A stretch of DNA of 15,290 nucleotides from Poronia punctata. Its lineage: Eukaryota > Ascomycota > Sordariomycetes > Xylariales > Xylariaceae. The stretch lies in contig MU401930.1 in assembly GCA_022579005.1 (NCBI GenBank), forward strand, positions 1-15,290. The letters are read 5' to 3'. Made by a program: the position numbers and the translations under genes. Below the pieces are notes generated by a model that saw only the letters and a program-made list of their open reading frames with translations, had not been told where the DNA came from and ran no database searches. Each line of letters opens with the position of its first letter. Within the stretch, counting starts at the first letter, position 1. Positions 1 through 9,224 of this stretch are shown here, in pieces.

Positions 1-830
1 AAAACTAAATAAAAATATATTTTAGCTTAAAAAATAAATAAAAAAATTAAACTAGCTTAATATAAGTTAAAATATTAAAAAAGCTTTAAGTTAAACTATA
101 ACGCTATAAAAAAAGCTTTTAACGTTATTAAGTTATTAAAGCGCTTATAAAACTACTTTTATAATAAATAATTTATTTTAAAAGCTTATTATTAATAATA
201 ATAATAAGTAGAAAAGTAATATAAAGCAGTTTATTAATATTTAACTTAGCGCTATATTTATTAACGTTAATATAGTTTAAATTAACTTAAAAATAAATTT
301 AAATAAAACTTTAAAATTTAATTATAAGTTATTTACTTTTAGCTACTTAATTTAGCTTATTAAGCTACTATTAAAGCTTATAGTTTAATAAACTTAAAAA
401 AGTTAAAAAATTGCTTAATCTTTTATTATTAATATTATTTTATAATACTATAATAATAAACGTAAATAAAAAAGGTTTAAAAATTATATATATTAATACT
501 TTATATATAATCGTACTTTATAAAAATAAGCAACTTAGCATTTTACTTTTAAGCAATATATTAACTTTTTAAAAAAACGTAAATTAATTATTTAAAAATT
601 TTACTTAGCTTTTAGCTATAAAGAAATTAACTTAATAAGTTAACAAATTTTATAGCTTTATTACTAGCTTAACTTTGCTAAAAATATTTATTTAGTAACT
701 AACTTTTATTTTAACTATTAAAAGTTATAAAGTAGCTTACTTAAAAAATAGTACTAGTATAATATTTTTATTAGCTTTTTATAGTTATAAGTTATTAATA
801 TTTAAATTATACTAATTTATAAAGATTTTT
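1..830 (+). pseudogene. Unidentified mutated coding relic, open to the left
   Basis: Read in frame 1 from the first base, this region gives a long protein-like translation whose interruptions are TAA or TAG codons. These are what Trp, Gln and Arg codons become after C-to-T and G-to-A changes. Segments such as NYNAIKKAFNVIKLLKRL (about residues 35-52) look like an amphipathic helical protein, and the rest is rich in Lys, Leu and Tyr. I recognise no conserved domain, so the family is unknown. The reading has no start and appears to continue past the left edge. It is probably part of a dead transposable element, judging from the surroundings. An alternative is chance: very AT-rich DNA produces Lys/Leu/Ile/Tyr-rich translations in every frame. 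Confidence 0.28.
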
Positions 831-1999
831 TTACTTTAGTTAAAATATAGTATAAATAAACAGCCTTTTAAAAAGCTAAAACCTTTTAGTAAGTAAACTT
901 TAAATTAGTATTTAAGTTTTTTTATAAATATATAATATACTACTATAGTAGTATATTATATATTAAGTATAATAATAAAAGTAAATTTAAAAGAAAAGTT
1001 GTTATAGTAGCTAAATACTTTAAGTATTATATAGCTTATAAACTAGATTACAATTTTAAGTATAAGCCCTTATTAAAAGTAAGCACTATTTAATTAAAAT
1101 AACGCTTATAAAAATAATTAATAAAAATAAAAAAATTAGCTAGATTATTTAGGCCTTGCTATTTTAATAAATAACGTTATTATTTAATACTATAAATATA
1201 GCTCATATAAACTAGTTTATAAACGTTTGCTTATTTTGCTAATTAAAAACATTATACTAATATTATAAGTATTATAGTAAGATTTAGTTTTTAATTATAC
1301 TAATTTAATAGTATTAAAAATAAAGTAGCTGAAATATTATATAAAAAATATTAAATATATAAAAGAAAATTTATTTTAAAATAAAAAAACAATATAAACT
1401 AATAAAATTAACAAAATGCTTATAAAACTTAGCTTAAAATAAATATTAATAACTTTATACTTTTATTTAACACTTTTTTTAAAATTAATAAAAGCGATAA
1501 TAAAAAGCTTTTATATTAATAAAATAAGCTATATTAAATTATTAAAGCTATAAGTGATGTATACTATAAACTTGCTAAAATAAATAAATAGTAGGTATAT
1601 TGCTGCTATTTTATAAAATAACTTTAAGCTTTTTATAAAACTAATAAAAAATACTAAGTACTAAAAAACTTTAACTTAAACTTTTAAACTACTAAAAGTG
1701 TTTTTTAAAAGAATAAGCTTATTAATAAGCTAAATTTAAAACCTTTAGTAATAAATAATAACTTTGCTTTAAATTTTTATAAAAACTATAATTACGTTAA
1801 TAGTTTTTTTAAGCTAATAAATATTTACGTAATAGCTATTAACTATACTTATAAAGCTAGTATAATATAAAATTAACTAAATGCCCTTATTTATAATATG
1901 TTCTTTTTTAGAAAACTTAGCTAAAATCATTTATATAATAAGCTTTTATTTTTAGCCTTTTAAAAGCTACAGCTTTAAAAGAAAAAGTTAAAATAACTG
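831..1999. other. RIP-mutated DNA, no recognisable gene
   Basis: Apart from the palindrome at 927-964, I see no domain, RNA gene or regulatory signal here. The plus strand is A-rich up to about 1.9 kb. A plus-frame run near 985-1090 (VAKYFKYYIAYKLDY) is protein-like but matches nothing I know. The base composition and C contexts are the same as in the rest of the left block. Confidence 0.6.
927..964. repeat. Perfect 38-bp palindrome
   Basis: Bases 927-964 read identically on both strands, centred between 945 and 946 on ACTATAGT, with arms of 19 bases and no loop. The next pair outward (926 and 965) fails. It could extrude as a cruciform or hairpin. In DNA this rich in A and T, short palindromes are common, but 19 matched pairs without a mismatch is long. 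It may be the junction of an inverted duplication or a terminal structure of a mutated element. No function can be shown from the sequence. Confidence 0.8.
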
Positions 2000-2890
2000 C
2001 ACTTAGGCATTATGCTAGCTTTTTACTTAGTTTCTTCTTTTTTCTTTTTTTTTATAATAAACCTATTTTATTTTTTACTTTTTTTTATTCTTTCTTATTT
2101 ACTATTTAAAATTAACAGCTTGCTTAATAATAATAATATATACTTTGCCTATTTTTTTGTTTTTTTTATAAATGTTTTTATTTTCTTTTATGTTAATTAA
2201 ATAGTTAAAGCTATTTTAAAACATAGCCTAATGATTTTTAAAACTTATTCTTTTATATTATATATAAAAAATTAACGCAGTGCTCTTTTTATTATAATTC
2301 TTTTTTACTTTTTTGCTTTAATATTTTATACGTTTACTAAAATTTACTTTTAAAACTTTAATTTAAAAAATGTTTATAAGTTAGCTTTATAAAAGTATTT
2401 AATATAAATATAAAAAAAGTAACCACTTTTTCAAGCTAATAATAAACTTAATGTTTTTAGTTAGTTAAAATGCTACAAATGCTAAATTTTAATAGTTCTT
2501 TACTAGCGTTATAAAAAGTATATAATAAGCTTTAAATTATAAAAGTATAATTGCTATAAAAGCTGTTTTAAAGCTTAAAATTTAACATATATTTAAGAAA
2601 TAGCTGTATACTAAATTAGCTTTTTATATTAAATTTAATAAAATATTTTTTATATTAAGTATAAAGTATAACGTTTAGCAGCCTTTTTTATTAAATTAAA
2701 AAAGCTTTATATTTATATTAATTTTGCAGCAAACATATAGAATACTTACTTTATAGCCTGCTGTTTTTGCTTTTAATATAAATTAGCTTTGCCTTAAAAT
2801 TCTCTTATTTTGCTAAACTTTTAATAATTTTAATAATATATTTTAAAGCGCTGCTAATAATATAAAAAAACAAGTATACTAGCTACTAAA
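2000..2890 (-). pseudogene. Unidentified mutated coding relic
   Basis: On the minus strand, the frame with codons beginning at positions divisible by 3 can be followed from about 2880 down to about 2000. The stops are TAG or TAA at plausible Gln, Arg or Trp sites. Readable stretches include KFSKIREF near 2820-2798, VFYMFAAKLI near 2754-2725 and KKAAKRYTLYLI near 2700-2660. The reading then enters a strongly Lys-rich stretch below about 2.1 kb, which appears as the T-rich tract on the plus strand. No conserved motif is recognised. The helical Gln/Arg/Lys-rich character with a basic tail would suit a transposase or nucleic-acid-binding protein, but that is inference. Open reading on the plus strand at 2012-2200 is a by-product of the T-rich composition. 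Confidence 0.33.
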
Positions 2891-4551
2891 TATAGTATTT
2901 TTATATATTACTACTAACAACTTTAATTTATAAAGCACTAAGTATTTACTTATTATTAGATTTTGTTTTACTATAATAAATTAATAAAATATTTTTACCT
3001 TTTGCTATTTTAAGCTAAAAATAGTTTTTTTATTTGCTTTAGTAACTAGCTAAGCTTTATTTATTTTATTTAGCAACGTAAATAATTACTATATATATAT
3101 AATATTAGTACTAAAGTCATTACTTATTTATATATTTATAAAGACTTTAAATAAACTAATTTTTAAGCGTTTTAAAAGCGGTATAATAAAGCGTACTATT
3201 AATTTTAAGTAAATAAAATAATAAAAAGAAAGTAAGAAAATAAAGCTAAAAAAAAAGGTTAATAAAAAAGGATAGCTATACAACTTCTTTTTTTTTTTTA
3301 CTTTAAAAAAGCTGTAGCAATAAGTTTTAATAAAGCTTGCTTGCTTAATACATTATAAGTGCAAAGTATAACCTTAATTACTTAAACTAGTAAGTTAACT
3401 ATTAAGAACTATTTAATTTAAAAAGCAAAATAAATATAAATAATAAAAAAGGAATTAATTTACTTATACTTATAACTTTTAATAATAAAACTTTTTTAAG
3501 TCTTTTTTGCTTTAATTTATTATAAGTAAAAAAACTTAAAAGAAATTCTTATTTTATTTTAAAAAGCTATAAGCAATTTGCTTACTTTTAAAAAGAAACT
3601 TATAAACTTGCTTTAACTTTTAGTTTGTTTTTGCACTTATATAACTTTTTTAAAATTTTCTTTATTTTTTTTTACTTTTTTATGTTTTATTTTACTTTAG
3701 CATAGCTTTTACTATATATAATTAATTAGTTACCTTTATATAAATAAAGCACCTATAGTTTAAAAAAACCTTTAAACTAAAACTTAACCTTTTGCTTACT
3801 ATTTTATATAGCTAAAATCTTTTATTTTTGCTTTTAAAAATCTAGTATTTAATATATAACTATATTAACGTGCTTTTATATTATATAAAGCTATAAAGAT
3901 CTAAAGGCACAAATAGTGCTAGCAACACTAAAATTAACTAATTACTATTAAATAAAAAACGCTTAAAATTTATTTTTTAAAAAGTATAGCGTAAAGAAAA
4001 ATTAGCTTTTAGCTTAGTATACTAATTAAATATACTAAATATAAGTAGCTGTTAAAAAGTAAAATAATAGCAAGTATTTAATTAATTTTAAGCAATAAAC
4101 TTAATATCTTATTTAAAAATATTTTTAGCTAGGTTATAAGCATAGGTTAAAGCCCTTTGCTTTAAAGTATAAGTTACTACTTTAAAAAATAATTAAAAAT
4201 AAAATATAAAAAAAGATTTATATAACGTTTTTTATTTTTAAAAAATATATTAGCAGTAATTATTAAATACTTTTTATTATTAACTTTTACGCTTTAAAAA
4301 TCTATATATTTAATCTTTTAAGCAAGACTCTTTTTTTAAAATATAGCAAAGCAATAAGCTTGCTAATAAAAGCCTAGCTAAAAAATATATATAAAAAACC
4401 TTTTATATATAACATTATTTTTTTATAAGTAATTTAATTACTACTTATATAAATATTTTTACTTAGCAATACTAATTATTTTATAATATGCTTTTTAAAA
4501 AGCAATTAATATAAAGCGTATTAGTATAGTAAGTAAAAGTCTTTTAGTTTT
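2891..4551. other. RIP-mutated DNA, no recognisable gene
   Basis: This 1.7 kb has the same composition and C contexts as its neighbours. The minus-strand relic ending at about 2.0 kb may begin within it, but I could not follow the frame confidently above about 2.9 kb. No RNA gene, repeat array or domain motif was seen. Confidence 0.55.
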
Positions 4552-4815
4552 TATTTTAATAATTATGTAAATAATAACTTAATATAAAGTTTTTATAAAT
4601 TAAAAAAAGCTTATTAAGCAGCTTTAAATTAAAATAAAGCTTATTAATTACTTGCTAAAGGCTTTAAAGTCTAAGCCTTAGATCTTTTTTTAAAAAGATA
4701 TAAACTAAAACCTTTTATAATATTTACTTAAAAAGATTTACACTTTATAACTATACTAAAAAAGCTTAATCTTTTTATAAACTTTTAATTTTAATATAAA
4801 AATGCTATTGCTAAA
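4552..4815 (+). pseudogene. Unidentified mutated coding relic
   Basis: From TAT at 4552 the plus strand reads for about 88 codons. All stops are TAA, interspersed with protein-like segments such as LLAKGFKV, ALDLFLKRYKLKPFIIFT and DLHFITILKKLNLFINF. Replacing the stops with Gln, Arg or Trp gives a continuous helical protein. I do not recognise the family. It lies about 1.7 kb upstream of, and on the same strand as, the tyrosine recombinase relic at 6.5-6.86 kb, in a different reading frame. It could be an N-terminal part or a companion gene of the same element, but nothing in the sequence proves that. Another frame from about 4729 to 4990 also looks coding-like, which weakens the call. Confidence 0.3.
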
Positions 4816-6500
4816 AAAGCTTAATATTAATAGCTTTTATAGCTTAGCAAATTTTTATCATAGCAATAGTAATTTATTATAGTACTAATATAAGCTATTA
4901 TAGTTAGTTAATACTAATTTTAAAATTAAATAAAAAAAATAATTATTAAATAATAAAGTAGTAATTATTTTAATATATTTTATAAAAGATTTTTACTTTA
5001 CTATTTGCTTTAAGCTTTTTATAGTAATAATAAAACTTATATAAAAAGTATACTTATTAAAAGTATAGCAGTAAAGCAAAGTTACTTAAAATTGCTAATA
5101 AAAATAAAATATATACTAATAACAGCTTTAATTCTTTATACTTAAAGTTTATAAATAAGTATATTAATATAGCTTAGTAGTTAACTATGAAAACTAGGTA
5201 GCCTATATTTTTAATAGCTTAATAACGTTAAAAGAAAGCATATAATAAATTTTTAAAATATTAACTATATTATATTAAAATATATTTAATATAATACTTT
5301 TTTAAAAAAGTTAAAGTTTTTTTTTAATTTAATATAAAAGTTAAGAATATAAAATACTTAGCACTTTTTATATAGTCTTTTTATTTATATAGCTAAACTA
5401 ACTAGCTACGTTAACTTTAAGTATGCTTAATAACTATTAACAATATAATACTTAAACCTTTTTAAATATATTAAAATAAACAATAAAAATCTATTAAACT
5501 CATATAAAAAATAAGCAAAGCTAAAATTAAAACTAGGCTTTTTAACTTTAAACACTAGGCTTAATAATATTAAAACTAAGTAAACTTTAGCTATAAAGCA
5601 CTTTTAAAGCTTTATTTAATTAGCAAACTAATATAAAGTCTTTATTTTTATTATTAAAAAAGCAAAGTTTATAAGCTTTTTATTTAATTTACTTATAAAA
5701 ATAATTACGTTAAAAAAAGCTTTTTATTAATAGCTTATATAATATTATATTACTTCTTTTAATTTTTAATATAAAAAAGGCATGCTATTATAAGTTTTAT
5801 TATAAGCTTTATAGTACCTTAGTAAAAGTTAAAAAATATAAACTAAAATTAACTTTTTAAAACATTATATTTTTATAAGTTAAATAAAGCTTATTAAAAG
5901 TGTTTATTATATAACTAAGTTTTAGTTAAGCTAATGCTTTTTATTATAAAGTTATTAAAACTTTTATTTAGTATATAAGTTAACTTTAATTTATTTATTT
6001 TAATAATTAAAAAAGCTAAGCATAGTATTATATAAATATAAAAGGGCTTAAAGTAGCTATAGCTAAAAAAAAAAGCTAAACAACTTAATATGCAACTATT
6101 AAAAAGCTTTAACAGTTATACTAAAAGTAATATACTAAACCTTTAATAATATTAAATAATTAAAAATAGTTAGTAAAATAATTTAGGCCTTATATTAATT
6201 AAAAGCAGCTATATATATTTTTTTGTTTTTTATATTAATTTATTTAGCTTTAAAGTGCTAAAAATAGCAACTTTTTTATTTAAAAGATTATAACATAATT
6301 AGCATACATGCTTATTATGCTTTACGTTATAAGGTAGCTACAAAACTAAAAGAAACTAGCTTATTTTCCGTCTTTATATATATAGCTATTATTTTGCGTT
6401 ACTTTTTAAACCTAAATACTTAGCTATTTATTATATATATAATATGCTAAGTTATGGTTTTTAAAATACTTTTATAAAGCTATAATTAATATAAAGCCGT
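4816..6500. other. RIP-mutated DNA, possible upstream part of recombinase relic
   Basis: No domain is certain here. A plus-strand reading at about 5.93-6.2 kb (for example INIKGLKVAIAKKKS near 6030-6075) resembles helical DNA-binding text and could be the N-terminal core-binding region of the recombinase relic that follows. It is in another frame and could be coincidental. From 4.8 to 5.9 kb the strand is A-rich with no recognisable motif. Confidence 0.4.
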
Positions 6501-6860
6501 TAAAACCTAGTTAATACGTCTACTCTAGCTAGACCTTTTTTAGTATAAAGTTAAAGTAATCTTTTTAAAAATCTTTAATTTTATTATAATAGCTAATAAA
6601 ACCTTTTTCTTTAGCTTAACAACAGCACTATTTTAAAAACTTATATATTATAAATCTTTAATTACTAATTATTACGCTTAAATATTAACTAAAAAGAGTA
6701 TTTAAGCTATAGCTTTTATAAAGGCGTAGTATAATATATTGCTAATAAAGGTATAAGTAAAGCAAATATTTAACTTTTTAGTTATTAAATATTTTAATAT
6801 AATAAAACAATATTATAAAGTTTTAATATTAAAAGAAATCTAAATAAGTTAGCGCTTTGC
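6501..6860 (+). pseudogene. Relic of tyrosine recombinase catalytic C-terminus
   Basis: In the plus frame with codons at multiples of 3, the translation reads QLLRLNIN-like text followed by SYSFYKGVV at 6705-6731 and then YIANKGISKANI, stop, LFSY, stop at about 6735-6785. This lines up with the box II region of tyrosine recombinases (GHSFRRGAA followed by an Ile-Gln-Leu-Leu-Gly-Arg-Trp segment). Every difference in those boxes is a C-to-T or G-to-A change: Gly to Ser, His to Tyr, Arg to Tyr or Lys, Ala to Val, Gln to stop, Leu to Phe, Trp to stop. Such enzymes cut and rejoin DNA through a tyrosine nucleophile. In fungi they occur in Crypton DNA transposons and DIRS/Ngaro retrotransposons. The N-terminal limit, the catalytic Tyr and the upstream Arg are not certain. 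No reverse transcriptase was found beside it, so a Crypton-type source is slightly preferred, by inference. Confidence 0.55.
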
Positions 6861-6898
6861 TAGTGATTTATTAAAAACTTCTTCTTTTTTATAATTAA

Positions 6899-6932
6899 TA
6901 GCAAATTTATAAGCAAATTTATAGCAAATTTA
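6899..6932. repeat. Short tandem repeat, three 11-12 bp units
   Basis: Three consecutive copies of a unit reading TAGCAAATTTA, TAAGCAAATTTA and TAGCAAATTTA lie just 3' of the recombinase relic. They are nearly identical, so they are probably younger than the bulk of the mutations or arose by slippage. No function is implied. Confidence 0.8.
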
Positions 6933-7061
6933 CTTTATTTTTAGCTTAGTTACTTATTAAATTAATTATATTTTTGCTTTTATAAAGTATTCACTGAGTT
7001 TACTTAAGTTTTTATAATAGCTAAAAGCAAATTTAACCTTTATTTAAGCTAGTTACTCTTT

Positions 7062-7250
7062 TTACTTAAACGCCTTTTTACTATTTTTATATTCTTTTTT
7101 ACTACTTCTTGCCTTTTTACACTTACTTTTTTTAGCCTTAGCCTTGCTACCTTTAGCTTTACTACTATTAGCTTTACTACCTTTACTAGCTTTGCTAACT
7201 TTAACTTTACTAGCTTTGCTAGCTTTAGCTATACTAGCCTTAGCGCTATT
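7062..7250 (-). pseudogene. Lys/Ala/Ser-rich low-complexity coding relic
   Basis: The minus strand reads without a stop from about 7250 to a TAA at 7062-7064. It consists almost wholly of AAA/AAG, GCT and AGT/AGC codons, giving repeated Lys-Ala-Ser triplets (for example SKASKGSKANSSKAK), then a more basic end with KKSKCKKARSSKK. A run of this kind is typical of a disordered, nucleic-acid-binding tail of a transposase, Gag or chromatin protein. The upstream minus-strand text (7260-7480) has stops and no sure domain. The tract has fewer interruptions than its surroundings, probably because its codons contain few CpA or TpC steps. The parent protein is not identified. Confidence 0.4.
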
Positions 7251-8012
7251 AGTTATAAATTCTTGTTTTTAGTTTTAGCTATGTTATTATTAATACTATT
7301 TAAAATATAAGTAGTATGATTTAATACTATATAAAAGCCTTTTAAAAGTTTTTTAAAGTTTTTAATTTTACTAATAAAGCTTTAAATAATTATTAAAATA
7401 AGACTTATTTAAGTTAAATTTAAAGCTAATATAATATCAGTTTACTTACTTTTATAAGTACTAAACTTCAAAGGCTTTATAAAGTTTTTAAAGTTTTAAT
7501 ATAGTATATTATAATATTAAATAAATTTAGCTTAAAAGGTAGCTACTTATTTTAAAAAGTTGACTTAAAAAAGTGAAACTAAAGCATAATATAAATTTAT
7601 TATAAAACATTTTATTAAACTTATAACAATATAACTACTATACTTATTACTTTTATAACTTTAATATAGTATATATACATATTAATATTTTAGTATATAA
7701 ACTAACTATACTAAATATAAAACTTTAAATAAATTAGCTTGAATTTATAATAAAGCTGCTTTAATATATTTTTATATTTTAATATATATAAAAAATAAAA
7801 AATAAAGCAGTTTTTATATATTTTAAAAGGTTTTAATTTAATTTAAATTAGTAATGAATTTATTTTAAAATTTAAGCTTTTACTTTACTTTTAGCTATAT
7901 GCAAAAAAACCTATAATATTATTACTATTAAATATTATATATACTTATAATTATTTATCCTTATTTATTTACTTATTGTTTTTATGTTTTAAATATATTA
8001 AAATATAAGTTT
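7251..8012. other. RIP-mutated DNA, no recognisable gene
   Basis: The minus strand here may hold the body of the protein whose Lys-rich tail lies at 7062-7250. Readings such as LLKGFYIVLNHTTYILN (about 7350-7300) are protein-like. I tested it by eye for pogo-type DDE transposase signatures and could not confirm any. Nothing else stands out. Confidence 0.45.
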
Positions 8013-8080
8013 AAGCACTTTTAACTAGTTTTTAGCGTACTTATACTTATTAATAAAGCTTAGCTAAGTATTATTAAGCT
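8013..8080 (+). repeat. Diverged direct repeat, copy A
   Basis: This copy matches copy B at 8470-8537, 457 bp downstream, at about 53 of 68 positions without gaps. About 11 of the 15 differences are transitions, and at almost all of these copy A has A or T where copy B has G or C. That is the pattern of two copies of one sequence mutated to different degrees. A further weaker similarity (around 8085-8160, sharing the CTAGCTAAGCA-like core) may be a third unit. Confidence 0.6.
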
Positions 8081-8469
8081 ATATATATAAGCTACTTTTA
8101 GCAACTAAGTATATAAACTACTTTTAATTTATATAAGCTAGCTAAGCAACCTAGCTTAAATAGCTTATACTTTTTTTAATATAAAAAACATAAACTAATA
8201 CTATATATATATTAAAGTATATTATAAATAAATTATTTTACTAGCTTTAAAGCTTTACTTTATAACCTTTTTTATATAACTTATTTTTAAATAGCATATA
8301 TAATAAAATAAAATTGCTTTTAACTTGCTTTTATTTTTAAGTTATACTACTTTAAAAGCATTTACTTTTATATATTTTATACCTTTATTTTTTACTTACT
8401 ATTTTAATTATTTAAAATAAATTCTTTTTAGCTTTATTTTTAATTTTAAGTTTAAATTACTTTAATTAT
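8081..8469. other. Spacer between the direct repeats
   Basis: This is AT-rich mutated DNA with a possible third degenerate copy of the repeat core near 8130-8160. No coding or RNA feature is recognised. Confidence 0.45.
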
Positions 8470-8537
8470 AAGCGCTTTTAGCTAGTTTTTAGCCTATATA
8501 CGCTTAGTACTAAAGCCTAGCTAAGCACTGCTAAGTA
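8470..8537 (+). repeat. Diverged direct repeat, copy B
   Basis: This is the less mutated partner of copy A. It keeps GCGC, GCCT and GCAC steps where copy A has GCAC, GCTT and GTAT. It lies just left of the zone where base composition begins to recover. It could be a remnant of a subterminal repeat or LTR, but no boundary signals support that. Confidence 0.6.
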
Positions 8538-8588
8538 TTAAAACTTAGCAATATAGCTTAGAACGTATAATTATATTGTATAACATAT

Positions 8589-8609
8589 AAAGAAAAGTAT
8601 TTTTTCTTT
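8589..8609. repeat. Short hairpin, 8-bp stem and 5-base loop
   Basis: AAAGAAAA and TTTTCTTT flank a GTATT loop. It lies near the left edge of the composition transition. It is of a size expected by chance in this DNA and no role is claimed. Confidence 0.5.
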
Positions 8610-8620
8610 ACTATAAAGTT

Positions 8621-8837
8621 TTTTTAAACTAAATAGGTAAAGGGAAACCTTTTATAATATAAGGGTTTAAGCAATAAAATAGTTATAAGGTAATATTGCT
8701 AGCGATTTTAAAAACTAAGTATATTAAATAACTTTTATCTAGTTAACTAAGTAAGTAACCAAACTGGCTAAAAAGATAAAAAAAGGTGTAACTAGCTAAA
8801 CTATAGCTAATAGTTACTATAAGTTTAGCCTTTATAT
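8621..8837. other. Transition zone of intermediate composition
   Basis: The sequence is still AT-rich but contains GGG, CC, TCT, CCA and CTGG steps that are nearly missing further left (for example GGTAAAGGG near 8636 and AACCAAACTGG near 8757). It is either less mutated, or naturally AT-rich DNA belonging to the island that follows. No gene is seen. Confidence 0.6.
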
Positions 8838-9224
8838 AGTTTGTATACTTGTAGTGCAGCTAGTAGGTCTTGTAAGCAAGTGCTTTATTATATTGTATGA
8901 TGGTTAATAAATGTGGCTACTGGTATAGAGACCAATATACCTTTAGATTCAGGATTTAATCTAAACGTAAAGAAGAAGAAACTAAGATACATGGCTTGGT
9001 GTTGTTTACACCTATTTATGTTTCCTTCATTCTGGGTATTTACCATGGCTCTTGCTATAGGAATACCTTCATTTGCAACCTCAATCCAACAGCTCATTCC
9101 GTTGCCCGAAGCCTTAACGGGAAGGTGGTGATAGGTGGTTACAGTAGGTCCCTTCTATCCTCAATCCAGGTCCAGGACCCTTATTTACATGGCTCTATAA
9201 CCCCTATACCCCTTTACCGTTACA
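8787..9224 (-). repeat. Possible LTR-like unit with TGTAAC...GTTACA ends
   Basis: The plus strand begins TGTAAC at 8787, and GTTACA ends at 9224, giving 6-bp inverted termini of the TG...CA kind used by LTR elements, 438 bp apart. A second GTTACA ends at 9143 (357 bp). Read on the minus strand there is a TATA-box-like CTATATAAAGG near 8842-8832 and a purine-rich AAAAAAGAGG just outside the 9224 end, as a polypurine tract would be. Against this, no target-site duplication is visible (AAAGG on the left, TATTG on the right, or GTAGG for the 9143 end), and no second copy lies in the window. It is listed only as a hypothesis for the island. Confidence 0.22.

Larger units (their letters stand above)
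1..8620. other. Saturated RIP-type AT-rich block (left)
   Basis: This stretch is extremely A+T rich (about 10-20% G+C by eye). C survives mainly as GCT, ACT, ACG and GCG, while TpC, CpC and most CpA steps, with their complements GA, GG and TG, are rare. TGA triplets are scarce although TAA and TAG are everywhere. This is the expected end state of repeat-induced point mutation in an ascomycete, acting on both strands of duplicated DNA. The block switches between A-rich and T-rich on the plus strand (A-rich in the first 1.9 kb, T-rich near 2.0-2.3 kb, A-rich near 4.5-5.6 kb, T-rich near 6.9-7.3 kb). That suggests several relics in different orientations. No intact gene is present. Confidence 0.85.

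Noticed and set aside
2012..2200. 62-codon plus-strand open frame rich in Phe, Leu and Tyr
   Set aside because: It arises from a T-rich tract that is the antisense of a Lys-rich minus-strand relic. There is no gene-like composition apart from hydrophobicity forced by T-rich codons.
7251..7560. Pogo/Fot1-type transposase upstream of the Lys-rich tract
   Set aside because: A vague resemblance to the C-terminal region was seen, but no Asp-Gly-His or Leu-Gln-Pro-Leu-Asp type catalytic box could be read in any minus frame.
9169..9179. GGTCCAGGACC inverted repeat as an operator or terminator
   Set aside because: A single 11-base symmetric word with no associated gene; this is expected occasionally by chance.
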